Shown here one piece after another: positions 17,478 to 29,100 of a stretch of 64,000 nt of DNA (positions within the stretch are counted from its first letter, which is position 1; each line of letters starts with the position of its first letter). The stretch is taken from contig OX388325.1 of NCBI GenBank assembly GCA_947579605.1, positions 6,381,572-6,445,571 on the forward strand, read 5' to 3'. The translations under genes were made by a program, and so were the position numbers. The notes under the pieces were generated by a model that saw only the letters and a list, made by a program, of their open reading frames with translations, was not told where the DNA came from and did no database searches. The DNA comes from Athripsodes cinereus (taxonomy: Eukaryota > Arthropoda > Insecta > Trichoptera > Leptoceridae).

Positions 17478-17615
17478 TTTTTGCCGGTCAACCCCTCAGG
17501 CTGCACACTATGGCGCCTCCAAGTGGACAAGATATGTTCAGTGTAGAATTCGGACAAATGGAAGTCCTCAGAATTTAGCGCTATTCGAGTGGTCAGTGGA
17601 TCTCCTTTAATTCTT
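17478..17615 (+). repeat. Family C repeat
   Basis: Core TCAGGCTGCACACTATGGCG, GGACAAGATATGTTCAGTGT and AAATGGAAGTCCTCAGA. Further copies at 44650 (+), 39690 (-) and 47290 (-). Non-coding, class unknown. Confidence 0.65.
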
Positions 17616-17694
17616 CTAACATCATTCTTGCCGCCTATTTTGTCTTTTAAAATCAGATGGAGTAGATTATTTTTGTCAACATGCAGAATAGACA

Positions 17695-17800
17695 TCTATG
17701 TTCACTTAATATTTATTGGCACGGAGAGCATCACTTGCATGTGTATTACATGCAGCAAGTCCACAGCTGACTACCCCATTTGAGGTAGATGTTGTGATTT
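17695..17800 (+). mobile_element. Family A 3' fragment, diverged
   Basis: Contains ATTTATTGGCACGGAGAGCA, GTGTATTACATGCAGC and GACTACCCCATTTGAGGTAG, the sense 3' half of family A. The tail is degraded. Confidence 0.6.
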
Positions 17801-18225
17801 TATGAATCAATAAACGAATGAATCTGTACAACAACAAACGATACGTATAAACACACAAAGTCGAGAGACATGTTATTATTTATTTAAATAATATTATGAG
17901 ATATTATTCAAATAACATAGCTATTACTTCTAGTACCCTCATTATGCACATTGTCTGTAACGGTGCATTCATAAACCACTAACATTTTAGGTACATAGAC
18001 TCTTGTGGAAGCCCGTACTATCCACAATACTAGCATAGTTTACCTGACTTCTCTCGGGAGATAAACTTCGAATCGAATCATTAACTGTCTAACTATTCAT
18101 ACTATCTATACCTTCATGCCATTTCCCAGGTGGGGTATGTCTGCATTGTTTGTTTTTACATGTATATATATCGTCTGTGGTGTACTATTGATGATAAATA
18201 AATAAAATAAATATCTATCCTTATA

Positions 18226-18330
18226 TGCTTATTTATTTATTCATTAAAGCAATACACGGCATGAGCGGCTTTTTACGTGATATTTTTTATGGTTATTACA
18301 CGCATTTAGTCAGCTTTTTATCCCAGTTTT
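18226..18330 (-). mobile_element. LINE 3' end fragment
   Basis: Minus strand reads AAAAAGCCGCTCATGCCGTG, TATTGC, then (AATA)n. It is the same GGC/GCCG..tail arrangement as the CR1/Jockey-group 3' ends in this window. Confidence 0.5.
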
Positions 18331-18458
18331 AAGAGACGGCATGATGGTGTAGATAAAAATAAATTATTTAAAAACTGACAACACCATGTTGCCAATATTT
18401 TTGACAGTCATTTCCATCATGCTCTGGTGTAAAACATAATACAAACTATTTGTATATA

Positions 18459-18817
18459 TCGTCCCTCTTCTGACTAACAGTCGTATCTGCTAAAATGTCA
18501 GTTGTTCAGGAGAGCGTTTTTAGTGTTTTGCCATGCATATTTTCTTCTCTCCTAGTTATATGAAACAGTGTAAATATATAACATTATTTTATTTGCATTC
18601 TTATATATCTCAGTATCATTTTTATGATGAAATATTGAGGAATTTGTAGATAAGACAACACATTTTATTAAGAGTAATCCGTAAATACGACAACAAATCA
18701 GAAAGCTATTCCAGGATAACGGTAACAGTTACAGATGTGATCTTCAGTGAGAACATGCAGGGCACATATAAGTACACATTGGTGATCATAACTCGATTTC
18801 GCCATGAAGAGGGACGA
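18459..18817 (-). mobile_element. Family G TIR element, copy 2
   Basis: Ends TCGTCCCTCTTC and GAAGAGGGACGA are exact inverted repeats; TATA flanks both sides (18455-18458 and 18818-18821). Length 359 bp. The interior aligns in reverse with 55446-55818. No coding capacity. Confidence 0.82.
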
Positions 18818-19120
18818 TATATACGAACACACTAAAATATTTACATATGATTCATATACTTACTTAATATTTTCCTATTTCTTACTTGATATTATTAACA
18901 ATAAGCATAATATATTCTTCTGTGATAACATCATCAGAGAATTGTTCACTCAACGATCTAGGTGTGGTGAATATAGTTATTTTAAACTGTTATGTTCTGG
19001 GCAATGCCAGAATTAAGACGTCATCGTGATACATTATTCATACATTGACCATTCAACATTATCATTATTATTAATGACAATAAGACGATTCTTACAAGGA
19101 TCATTACAGCTGAGGGCCAA

Positions 19121-19397
19121 TAGACCATTAAAGGTCACGTGGTCTTGTCTATGGATTTGCTTTTGCTTGGGGGGCAAACAGTCAGATTGCGCAAATCACC
19201 CTTGTAGGATGTTATGCCATAAGAGAAAAAAAAGAAAGTCAGACGACAAAATAATAACAAAATCGACACTGACAGTTTTTTTTATTATTAGGTATTCTTA
19301 AGGCGTTCCACCTAATATTACACCGTAATCGTCTGTTGTGTTGGGATGCCTGATGCCCCTCAATGATTTTTCTGTGACGTCATCCTTTAATGGTCTA
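19121..19397. mobile_element. MITE with 14-16 bp TIRs, copy 2
   Basis: Nearly identical to 430-708 over its length. Ends TAGACCATTAAAGG and CCTTTAATGGTCTA. High identity between the copies argues for fairly recent spread. Confidence 0.87.
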
Positions 19398-19587
19398 TAA
19401 TAAAGAAAAAATATACGCCAATCAAAAGAATAAATTGCACATCCCTAGGATTTTTTAAACGGAGATTCATGTTTTTTCTACTAGCTTTCATACTAATACA
19501 TCACTTTATTTCGTTTTGCTCTTCAATTCTCGGGAGCACATAGATATGTATATATTTTTTCAAACTAAAAAAACTCTAGTTACTTTA

Positions 19588-19822
19588 ATTACTACCACTA
19601 TACCACCACGGCATGTCCCAAAAGTGGGGTAGCCAACAGATCATCTGCATATAATAACCATACAAGTCGTCCTGTCCATGCCAATATAAAATCAAGACAT
19701 TCAGGATGGGTGGCAAACCTCATCGCTGAATTAAAGATGTAAAATGTCTTAATTTTTGAACACCTGCCTTTTACAGGACACTCGAAAACTTACGGAGAAG
19801 AATGGGAGAGCAATTCTTAAAT
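19588..19822 (-). mobile_element. Family A, near full length
   Basis: Runs from ACCACGGCATGTCCCAAAAG through GGATGGGTGGCAAACCTCAT to a 5' region ending GGGAGAGCAATTCTT. Minus orientation, non-coding. Confidence 0.82.
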
Positions 19823-20495
19823 TTTTTTAATTAAGTATTTTTAGTTCCTATAATTATGTATTTGTAAAACTAAATAATCAAATTTAATTATTTTGAAGTT
19901 TTACAAGAAAATACAACAACCACCTAAATACATACCTAAGTTTTTAGAGAATTCATAATAAAATACAATGTAAAGAAAAATACGTTTACTGGTCAAATTA
20001 AGGAGTGAAATTAATTATGTTTAATTCGTAATATTTTACGAATAATGACAGGACACTTAAAAACTTACAGAAAATAGTGGAAGTCCTATTCTATTCCAGA
20101 AACTAAATGAAGAAAGTACTAAAGAATATTTCACCTTTAAAGTGTAAAATTAGTGTTGCATCCAATGCGGCTATCGACAATGATATCTCCGTATTAAATT
20201 TTACAGCGATTTATAATATCTTAAACCGCCTCTGGACTCATGGATCATAGAGTAAATATGTCACAGTACAAGATATTGCAGTTACCTTCTAATGTACGTA
20301 CATATAGTGTGTCAGAGGCTACGGCACCACGCGATCAACGGTAATTTTAATACGAGCTTGAACGTTATTTCGTACAAAACTCTCACAATACAGTCAAATC
20401 TTGTTATTATAACATAGCTCAGTGGACTGTTAAAATAATTCGTTGAACGGATAATTCGTAACAGTGTTATACGAGATGAATGTGGAATGAATTTT
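19823..20495. other. No gene seen; AT-rich spacer
   Basis: No recognised repeat or coherent ORF. ACTTAAAAACTTACAGAAAA near 20047 recalls family A but is too short to call. Confidence 0.45.
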
Positions 20496-20795
20496 GATGT
20501 TATAACCAAGACGAATGTAAATAAATTACGGTGGTTTGCGCATGAAGCAAGAGTGAAAGAAGATAGAGTGACGAAAAAGATATATGTGTCTGAGAATAAG
20601 GGTACTCGAAGACGTGGTCGGCCAAGGATTAAATAATTAGATCACTCAGATCAGATCCAAAAAGTCGGACACGTTCTGAGTTCAATGAACAGGAGAGTGT
20701 GTACAAGGAATCGCAAGGATATGATAGATGCATTATTTTTTGCAAAGATAGGTGTATCCCTTTTGCTTATCCTGCGAGAGATACGGCGTAAGTTA
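20496..20795 (+). pseudogene. Old RTE LINE remnant
   Basis: Follows the RTE tail (AATTACGGTGGTTTGCGCAT, then GAGGTGG/GGTCGGCCAAGG-like GRP motif, then a CCTGCGAGAGATACGGCGT ending) but has in-frame stops and indels. Compare 23869-24345. Confidence 0.6.
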
Positions 20796-20849
20796 TATAT
20801 AGTTAATAGTACATATTTTTAGTAGTCTATTTTTTAATACGGAAGAAAC

Positions 20850-21065
20850 TATGATCCTGGTTGGGTCATATTATATTTGACGATAGTTGGTCATAAAAGC
20901 ACTAGTATTTTCCTCCACGAGGATTCCAACGGCCTGGACATCCCTTTTTCACAATACACGATATTAGAGCCTTAATGCGGAATGTCGCGGAAACAGGTGA
21001 ATCAGTTGAAGCAAGATTCTCAGCTTCGATATTTCCAAGGGCGATTGCATTAAGTTTGTTCGTTT
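20850..21065 (+). pseudogene. LINE-F C-terminal remnant, decayed
   Basis: Weak but ordered similarity to 21580-21925 (GGTTGGGTCATA, AGTTGGTCATAAAAGCACTA, GGATTCCAACGGCCTGGACA). Multiple disruptions. Confidence 0.5.
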
Positions 21066-21579
21066 AAATAGAGTTTTACTGTAGAGAGATAGATAAGTAA
21101 TTTTTTAGATTACTTACATTGGTAGACTAATTTAGGCGTTTGGCTCCATTTCTTCGTATAATTTTTTGTAACAATCAAAATATTACTTTGTGGTCAAATT
21201 TCTTTCCATTATTATTATTATCATTTATTTGGAGCATGCCAACCAACGAATTATTATTAAAGTAACAAAGATTTTCTTGTAAATGCAATTTTGTATGATA
21301 GAACTTCAACGCATAGACACGAAACCTAAAGCGTGCATTGCATTCAATACATATTTTTATTTTAGATAGAAAATGCTGGAAGTTTTTCATTTAGAAATGA
21401 AACATTCAATTTAGATAGATTTTATTGTTGTTTTTTAAACATGATATTGAGAAATATAAAACAGTTACATTTACTATAAGTAGGTATATTTCGTTTCAAC
21501 GAATTTCCACAAAAGTATATTTGAAATAAATCAACTTTATTGCTCTTTTTTTATAACGATACATGTAAATTTGGACGAA
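21066..21579. other. No gene seen
   Basis: AT-rich, with no supported feature. Confidence 0.45.
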
Positions 21580-21925
21580 AAAATTTAACACGGATGATGC
21601 TGTACGTCGATGCATCCGGCAAAGATCTGTAATCTCCGTAATGCAGGAAAACGATGGTCCTGACTGGGAGATGATCCGAGAATACCAATGATAGTTGGCC
21701 AAAAAGAGCACTGTTCTTCCGTTCCCAAGAGTTCCAACAACCCGGGCGTCCCTCTTTCATAATAACGTAACGTTCCTGTAATAAAGACATCAAAGCGCTG
21801 GAATGTCGTGGGATAAGTGACGCAATTGATGCAGAGTCTCTCTGAATAGAGGAGGCTAGTTTCTGCCCTATGCTCCCGAGAGTAGCGTTGAAGACGACGA
21901 TGATGATGGTGATGACATGTAGATT
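21580..21925 (+). pseudogene. LINE-F 3' end, frameshifted
   Basis: Sense strand gives the LINE-F tail pattern (TDDAVRRCIRQRSVISVMQE, then a stop), homologous to the open minus-strand frame at 37336-37728. Ends CTCCCGAGAGTAGCGTTGAA and a (GAT)n tail at about 21893-21918. Several stops and shifts. Confidence 0.65.
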
Positions 21926-22323
21926 TATAGTGTTGTTATATTTTTGTAATTTTTCTTATATTTATTTCTAATGCATGAATTCTTTACTCCGAAGTGGAAC
22001 GGTTCTGCAAAATTTAATCATTCGTAAAAGACAGGTGAGTTGATGAGAATTTTTACTAATGAAGTCACCTTCTTCCCATTGTCATACTAACTGTCATGGG
22101 AATGGTATATTGTGAATGAGGTCCCAGGCGGTCGAGGTCTTGTGAATGAAAGAAGAGTATTCTCTACTGCCAACTATAATTGGATATTTTTTTTATTAAT
22201 AAATTAATTTGGATTTGAAATAAACTCAAATAAACCTCGGATTTGTTCACAGGAATCAATATATTATGTTTGTGTCATGAACATGGAGCAATTGGACTCC
22301 AGACCTCTCGACTGAGCACCCGT
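21926..22323. other. No gene seen
   Basis: AT-rich, with no supported feature. Confidence 0.45.
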
Positions 22324-22569
22324 GCAGCCGTGGAGCACCCGACAAAGAATTATTGATCTCTCACTCTTGTTCGTAAGTTTTCGAGTGTCTCGTAAAAATC
22401 AGGTGTTAATACATTTTACATCTCAAAATTCAGCGACGAGTTTTGTCACCAATCATGAATATCTTAATATTATGTTGGCACTGAGAAGACAGCTTGCATG
22501 TTTATTGCATGCAGCTGGTCCGATGGCTGCCCCACTTGTGGGATATGCCGTTATGGTGTAGTAGTAGTA
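22324..22569 (+). mobile_element. Family A, near full-length sense copy
   Basis: Best sense-strand copy. 5' CCGTGGAGCACCCGACAAAG, middle AAGTTTTCGAGTGTCTCG, GCATGCAGCTGGTCCGATGG, 3' CCCCACTTGTGGGATATGCC then (GTA)n. It provides the empty site for the MITE at 4737-4937. The 3' end resembles the RTE 3' end. Confidence 0.87.
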
Positions 22570-22698
22570 TCTCGCGATTGAAAGTCGAAGACTCTACCAT
22601 CAAGCTACTACTGATCACCTTAAATTTCTTACATTGTCCCGGCGGGAAGTGCGCCCTCTCTCTCTCTATCACAATACAAGACTACAGATCTTCATAAA

Positions 22699-23213
22699 CT
22701 TGTACCTACTATACTATACTATACTATACCCTCACGCCGTGTCCCAAGTGGGGTAGGTAAAGAGAACGGAACGCCATATAGATCTATTTATTTATTTATT
22801 TACATCTTACATCTTAAACAGGGATACAAACAGTCATATCATAAATAGTGTTGAACAAAATAATACAAAAACCATAAGTGAACCAGCAAAGTCCCCTATT
22901 ATTACCAGTATGCTAATTGCAATAGTTTTCAATAAACAACAATCTATCCTTGCATACTTCTTTTGCTTCCTCCACATTCATACAGTTTCTCATACATGCA
23001 CGTCAGTTCCTCTCACTCAACACGCGGCCATCCTTGAGAATTTGATCCACGTGATCAAGCCACGTGGTTCTCGGACGCCTGCGTTTCCTCACACCCTTTC
23101 TTTCAGACAATTATATCCTCTTTGTCATTCTTACCTCGTTCACTCGTTCAACATGTCCAAACCACCGTAGTTTATTCACGCGCATTCTGTCCACAACACT
23201 CTTGTACCTACTA
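22699..23213 (-). pseudogene. RTE LINE 3' fragment with 13-bp TSD
   Basis: Identical CTTGTACCTACTA at 22699-22711 and 23201-23213 flanks a minus-strand RTE tail (3' end at the left: CTATACTATACC, then CTCACGCCGTGTCCCAAGTG). A further CTTGTACCTACTA at 23220-23232 makes a local duplication. The coding part is broken by a nested LINE fragment. Endonuclease and RT are absent through 5' truncation. Confidence 0.82.
22783..22959 (-). mobile_element. LINE 3' fragment nested in RTE
   Basis: Begins with a (TTTA)n run after ATCTAT and ends before another ATCTAT (about 22950-22955). The RTE sequence resumes with CCTTGCATACTTC. The 6-bp ATCTAT is the likely target duplication. Clade unclear. Confidence 0.6.
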
Positions 23214-23497
23214 ATCCCCCTTGTACCTACTAATTAGCAGAAAATTAGTGTGAAGCTTTAGACCTTAGACCATCGAGTTATTTTTATTTTATTTTGTTAA
23301 CAAAAGTGCAGTAATTTGATAATAATTTCTTCATTTCATCGTAACCTACTTTGAGAATAGGGTCACGAACAAGAGATCTTAACTTATCTCATGTTATAAA
23401 AATCACTTACACAAACAATCGTTATATTATTTAAACTATTAAAGTAAATTGCAATAATCTCAACAAATAATGGGTGCTCGCGGATATAGTACAAAAG

Positions 23498-23812
23498 AAA
23501 TCAACGAAGAGTACACACGAAACTTCCGTCAAAAATAATTATATTTGTGAAAAACATCAACGCCGAATACACACGAAACCCATATTGATGAAATAATAGT
23601 TATAACATTTTTATTAGTAAGCATCTACTAGAACTGAAGATTTGTGAGAAACATCAACGCGTTTTAATACTTTACACGATATTAACACGAAACCTTTTTT
23701 TTGAAAAGCCATCATCAGTCTAAGTAAACCTGGGTCAATAATAATAATAATAATGTTAAGAACACTACTGCTTGAAAAGATTTCAACGCTTTGTTTACAC
23801 GAAACTTGAGTA
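23498..23812 (+). repeat. Degenerate repeats around ATCAACG...ACACGAAAC
   Basis: Four irregular units begin near 23502, 23558, 23653 and 23784, each with (A)TCAACG followed 10-30 bp later by ACACGAAAC. Two are preceded by TTTGTGA(G/A)AAACA. Looks like a decayed tandem array. A (TAA)n run lies at 23738-23753. Confidence 0.55.
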
Positions 23813-23853
23813 TTTAAGTAAGCAATTATGTTATTATATTTATATATCAGAGG

Positions 23854-24360
23854 GATACAACACAATGTATGCAAGCGAAACGTGGACATGGTTGAAGAAG
23901 GACGAAAGTGGAATAAATGCTGTGGAGATGAGATCGCTGAGGAGGATGGTTGGTAAAACGTTGCGTGATAGAGTGAGAAATGAGGATATTAGAAGAATGA
24001 GTGGATGCAAGAGGAGTGTTGTGGATAGAATGCGTGTAAATAAATGGAGATGGTTTGGTCATGTGGAACGAATGAAAGAGGAAAGAATGACAAAGAGGAT
24101 ATACTTGTCTGAAAGGAGAGGTGTGAGGAAGCGCGGGCGTCCGAGAACTACATGGCTTGAACATGTAGATCAAATTCTCAAGGACGGCCGTGTTTTGAGT
24201 AAAAGAAACCGACGTGCGTGCATGAGAAATTGTATGACTGTAGAGGAAGCGAAAGAAGTATGTAAGGACAGCAGATCTAATTGGCGTTCCGTTTTCTCTG
24301 CCTACCCCACTTGGGATTCGGCGTGAGGGAATAGATAGATAGATAGATACAACACAATGT
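23854..24360 (+). pseudogene. RTE LINE 3' end, young 5'-truncated insertion
   Basis: Identical 15-bp GATACAACACAATGT at 23854-23868 and 24346-24360 flanks the insertion (23869-24345). The frame is open from the breakpoint to the stop at 24326. It encodes only the RTE tail: a YASETW motif, the RWFGHVERM motif and KRGRPRTTWLEHVDQILKD. The 3' end reads CTACCCCACTTGGGATTCGG, CGTGAGGGAATAG, then (ATAG)n. The N-terminal endonuclease and RT are absent, so it is dead on arrival but recent. Apparent minus-strand ORFs here are antisense shadows. Confidence 0.88.
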
Positions 24361-24619
24361 TAAATTTTAGCCAAAGTGACGAGCGGGCGAGATGTTTCAG
24401 TCTTCTTTATGCCCTTTTTGATAGAACGATTGAGACTGCATATCTTTTAAATTAATTGTAGCACATTGTATTGGGTGATAGCTGATCTTTACATTAATGT
24501 TTTTTTCTGTGATTTACATATAAATATAAAGTTATTGTCTGTTTTGTGTTTGTAAATAAATAAGTAGGTACATTATATTTTAATTTAAAAATGTTAATAT
24601 TTTTTTTATAACGATAAAC

Positions 24620-24770
24620 CAATCTGGGTTTTGTTATAAACCCAAATACAACCTTATATACCTTTCACAGTAACCTAAAAGCTTGTGTCGTGAAAGGGGA
24701 GTTTGTCGGCATCTGGGATCGAACAACGGACACCCGTTCACGAGGCTGAGACTCTACTTACAGGCTACCG
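24620..24770 (-). mobile_element. SINE-D copy
   Basis: Minus strand has the head (GGTAGCCTG..AGTAGAGTCTC; B box GTTCGATCCCAG) and the tail GGTTGTATTTGGGTTTATAA with CAAAACCCAGATT. Modest divergence. Confidence 0.82.
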
Positions 24771-24794
24771 AAGAGCTCATTAATGAACTTTTAA

Positions 24795-24930
24795 TGTCTA
24801 CATATATTTATTTTATTTATTTATTGATTTACATATTATATGAACAATTTGTAAGGCGCCGCTTACTCATAACATGACTTAAAAGGCACCGTATTCTATG
24901 TCTAACGTCCGAAACTTCCAGAAAAAATAT
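24795..24930 (-). mobile_element. Repeat V LINE 3' end with (TTTA)n tail
   Basis: A TTTATTTTATTTATTTATTG run followed by GAACAATTTGTAAGGCGCCG and TACTCATAACATGACTTAAA; same unit as 5440 and 53962. The tail marks the 3' end of a minus-strand LINE. Confidence 0.55.
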
Positions 24931-25416
24931 GTGTCTTACTTAGGTGATAATTACACATTATGACATAGTGTAGGTTCGCTTTGACATACATATATATATC
25001 TACTTAACTTTTATAAACTTACTTGGTTTTGCTACATTACATAGTTTTGTGGAATTTCGTAGCAACAATAATAATAACAATACACCGTTTACTAGGGAAC
25101 GAGATGTACTCAGATACCACATTCAAAAGATCAAGATAACATGAGTTCAAACTTGCATTGTTTTACAATTTAACTATGCATGAACAAAGCACACGTAATA
25201 CCTAATATAATAATATACCTACAAGTCCTGAGTGAACTTTTGCAGAGCTTTTAAACCAGTTTCACATAAGTATTACACTTTCGTGTTTATAGAAAGGCAT
25301 GCTTTTTAAATAATACAAAAATTCTACACATATTCTTCTTTTAGTAAAAAAATCTATCATCTAAATTACGCATTTTTTAAATAAGCTTTTAAGGTAATAA
25401 ATAACAATAATAAACT
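24931..25416. other. No gene seen
   Basis: AT-rich, with no supported feature. Confidence 0.45.
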
Positions 25417-25426
25417 TTATTGCACA

Positions 25427-25685
25427 CACTGAGAAAAATACTAACGAAATTTCACAATGAATCATTAGTACGTACTATCAGATTAGGACCAGAGATAGTA
25501 CAAACGATTCATTAGTACAGATCTATAATATTAACTCTTCGCAAACATGTTGTTGGTAAATTTACCAATGATTTTTTTGCGAAGAGTTAATATTATAGAT
25601 TTATACCAATGAATCGTTTGTACGATCTCTGGTCCTAATCTGATAGTACCGTACCAATGATTCGTTTTGAGTATTTTTCTCAGTG
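25427..25685. mobile_element. Long-hairpin MITE, 259 bp
   Basis: Ends CACTGAGAAAAATACT and AGTATTTTTCTCAGTG. The arms stay complementary almost to a centre at TTGGTAAATTTACCAA (about 25550-25567), giving about 125-bp arms. Similarity may continue outward to TTATTGCA on both sides. Non-coding. A transcript would form a long hairpin RNA. Confidence 0.85.
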
Positions 25686-26113
25686 CAATAAGAAGCATAC
25701 ATAATTACCAAGTTATACAACAATTTTTTTTTTTATTTTTTTTTATTTTTATTAACGGCATTCCACCCAATATATGAGTGATTTAGCCACGAATACACTC
25801 TATATGATTAGTTTAAAACTTATATCATATCCATTACTAATCAGTACACCACCATCGCAATATTATTATGTTCCTGCAAAACAATATTCAACACCAATAA
25901 CAAAAACTTCTACTATGCACATCAACTCCACGTGCAGCAGGACCTTCCAACAGAAACCGAGCTGAGTGCACTCACGTATGCATTCACACTCTACCGTTTC
26001 CACGGTCGGACAAAGCGGGGCGAATCATCTTACGGGACAGTTGTGCTATGAGTATCGTGTTAACCAAAACAACATAGGTACGTTCGTACCACTGTATATC
26101 GGGGAACGGATTT

Positions 26114-29100
26114 TCAAATAAATTTTTCATTCGAAATGAGGAATTTCGCAACGCTTTTGTTAATGTAATAATCGTTTAACCCCAAAATAAATGTTGCGTT
26201 TACTGGTAGAGTCTTACATGTATTATTTATCTCTTCCATAAATTGTTCTCGATTTAGTAATGGGCATTCAAACAAAACGTGGTCAATCGTCTCCTGTTCA
26301 TTACCACACTTACACTCTGGGGAATCAATGACATTAATTTTATATAGGTGGGAGGCAATTGAACAGTGACCAATTCGCAATCTGCAGAGTAAAGAAATTT
26401 CTAATTTCGAAAATTTCCCTTTGGCGTACCATGGGCTTGCTGGAATAGAACTCTGTATGATTTTGTAGTGGGTACACTTACTAGACGACTGCCAAGAATC
26501 AAACCATTTTTGTCTAATATTTTCCTTGAACTTAGTAACAAGATTTCCCAGAGAATTTCCCAAATCTGAGGGTAGCGTCCCGTCAAGGCACGCCTCCTTC
26601 GCAAGTTGATCGGCCCTTTCGTTCCCCGCGATTCCCACATGCGAAGGGATCCACACTATTGTGATTTGCAGATTCCTGACGTTTGCGTCATATAATAATC
26701 GCTTAATATTCCAAAATAGCGCATCATTTGGATCCGAATTTCCGTAATTATTAAGTTTCTTAATTAGACTTAGAGAGTCGCTAAAGATAGTGGTTTTTGG
26801 AATGGAGAGATTAATCAAAGCATCTATTGCCCTTTCCAGGGCAACGCATTCCGCTGTATAAACGGAGGAGTCCCTGGGTAAGATAAATTTTGCTTCGATT
26901 TTTTTGTTAGGGATATGGAAAGCTGCTCCGCAGCCAACCTGAGGGTATTTAGATCCATCTGTATATAGAAAAACAGAATTGGGCCATCTTTGCATTATTT
27001 CGAAAGAGAACATTTGTTGGACCATGGTATTACTGCAATTTGTATTAGTCTTGTTAATATTTATCTCGTCAATGATCTCAGGGTGATAGGTAATAGCATC
27101 TATTGGAATTGAGAACATGGGGATCATATCTTCACTTTCTGAGAGGTTAAGAAAGGTGATAAGTTGAAAAATAACTGCAATGTTAGGCATAAATTTAGGA
27201 CATGATGAGTTTTGACGAGAAAATAATTTTGTAAGGTTCCTGAGATTAATAAATATTGGGTGAGTGGTGCAATTTATTCTCTTTAGCACAAATTTGTACG
27301 TTAAAATGTCTCTACGTAGTCGCAGAGGCATTTCTGCACATTCTATTTGTAGTGCTTCAATTGGCGATGACTTCATTGCACCCAGAATCAATCGCAGGCA
27401 TTTAGATTGGACTCTTTGCAGTTTTGTATTAAGGTAGTCAGGCAAGGGATCGATAATTTGGCATGCGTAGTCCAAATGACTACGCACTAATGTAATATAT
27501 AGAAGTTTCATGGTTATGGGGTGTGATCCCCACCATACTCTGGATATGGCTCGCAATACGTTTATCCCCTTCTCACATTTCGCAATTACGTGATCTATGT
27601 TAGTGTTCCAATTAAGCTTCCCATGGAAAAAAACTCCCAAAAACTTCACCGTGTCATTTAGCGGTATGCGTGATTCGTCAATGTATATGGATAAATCAGG
27701 AATCTTATGCTTCCTTGAGAATATCATTATTTGACATTTTGGTGGTGATAAGCTCATACCGTTTTCCTTGAGCCACAAGTTCAGCATGTTCAGGGAGATT
27801 TGTAGTTTAGACGATGCTATAGAGATACTTTTTTCAGGTTTGGAATATATGACGAAGTCGTCCGCATACTGGAGTATGGAACAGTCACTTGGTAAAAAGT
27901 TTTGGAGTTCTGTAGTGTATATATTAAACAGAATGGGACTTAGGACCGAGCCTTGAGGTAGACCCTTATAAATATTTCTTTCCATTTTACCCTTAGGCGT
28001 CTCTACCAGTATTTGCCGTTCTGTCAAAATATTGAAAACCAGGAGCGAAATGTTAGGGGGAATTCCCATGTTAATGAGTTTAGATTTTAACAACGTCAAA
28101 ACCACTCCATCATAAGCACTATTAATATCAAGGAAAGCTGCCACAATGTTAGATTGGTTGGCAAATGCAAATTGAACATCAGTAGTTAACACAGATAAAC
28201 CATCCAAACATGACTTACCCTTCCTAAATCCGAACTGCCACGGAGGTAGACAGAGTTTGTTCTCGCAATACCATTCCAAACGTAACTTAATCATTCTTTC
28301 CATTATTTTCAAAAAGCATGATGATAGTGCGATAGGCCTATAAGAACCACTTATGTTCGGTTCCTTTCCAGGTTTACGAATCGGGACTATAATTTGTTTC
28401 TTCCACTGCGGTGGGACCATACCGGAGGATAAGATACTGTTATAAATATTCAGGAGGTGCATCAAAAGTGGATCAGGAAACCTTCGGATAAAAGAATAAG
28501 GGATGAGATCTTCCCCTGGTGCCGAGTTTTTTGTCATCGCTAGTGCCGTCTTTAATTCGTTTAGTGAAAATGGTCCTGAAATTTCCGATGAATCCACAGT
28601 ATTGATATTATAACCACTCGGCAACTCCGAGGCTAGGGGTACATATGAAGGGGCTAGTTTATTAGCGAATTCATAGATCCAATCACCCAGGACATGAAAC
28701 GTTTCGTTTGTCGCTGATGTTCCCCGAAAACGTTTAATAGACTTCCACACTTCCGGCAAAGGGGTATCTGGGGATAGTGCTGTACAGAAATTTTGCCAAC
28801 CCTGTCGTTTTTTTCTTTTTAAAGTTCTTTTAGCTACCGCTTGTGCCTGCTTTGCGAGTATAAAGTTATCAAATGTCATATCTCTTTTATAAGTTCGTAT
28901 TGCATTTCGGCGATTTTGAACAACCGTGGAGCACTCACTATCCCACCATGGTGGATTTGATGGCTTTCCAGGGGATTTATGGAATTTAGGAATAGATGCT
29001 TCTGCTGCCGAAACAACCATTTGTCTCAATTCGTCAGCCTGCTGAGAAATATCTGAATCGGTTTTAATATTTTTAAGGTGGGAAACACAGGAGTTTAAAG

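Noticed and set aside
23847..24173. 108-codon minus-strand ORF
   Set aside because: Antisense to the RTE tail, whose plus-strand frame has clear homology and a TSD.
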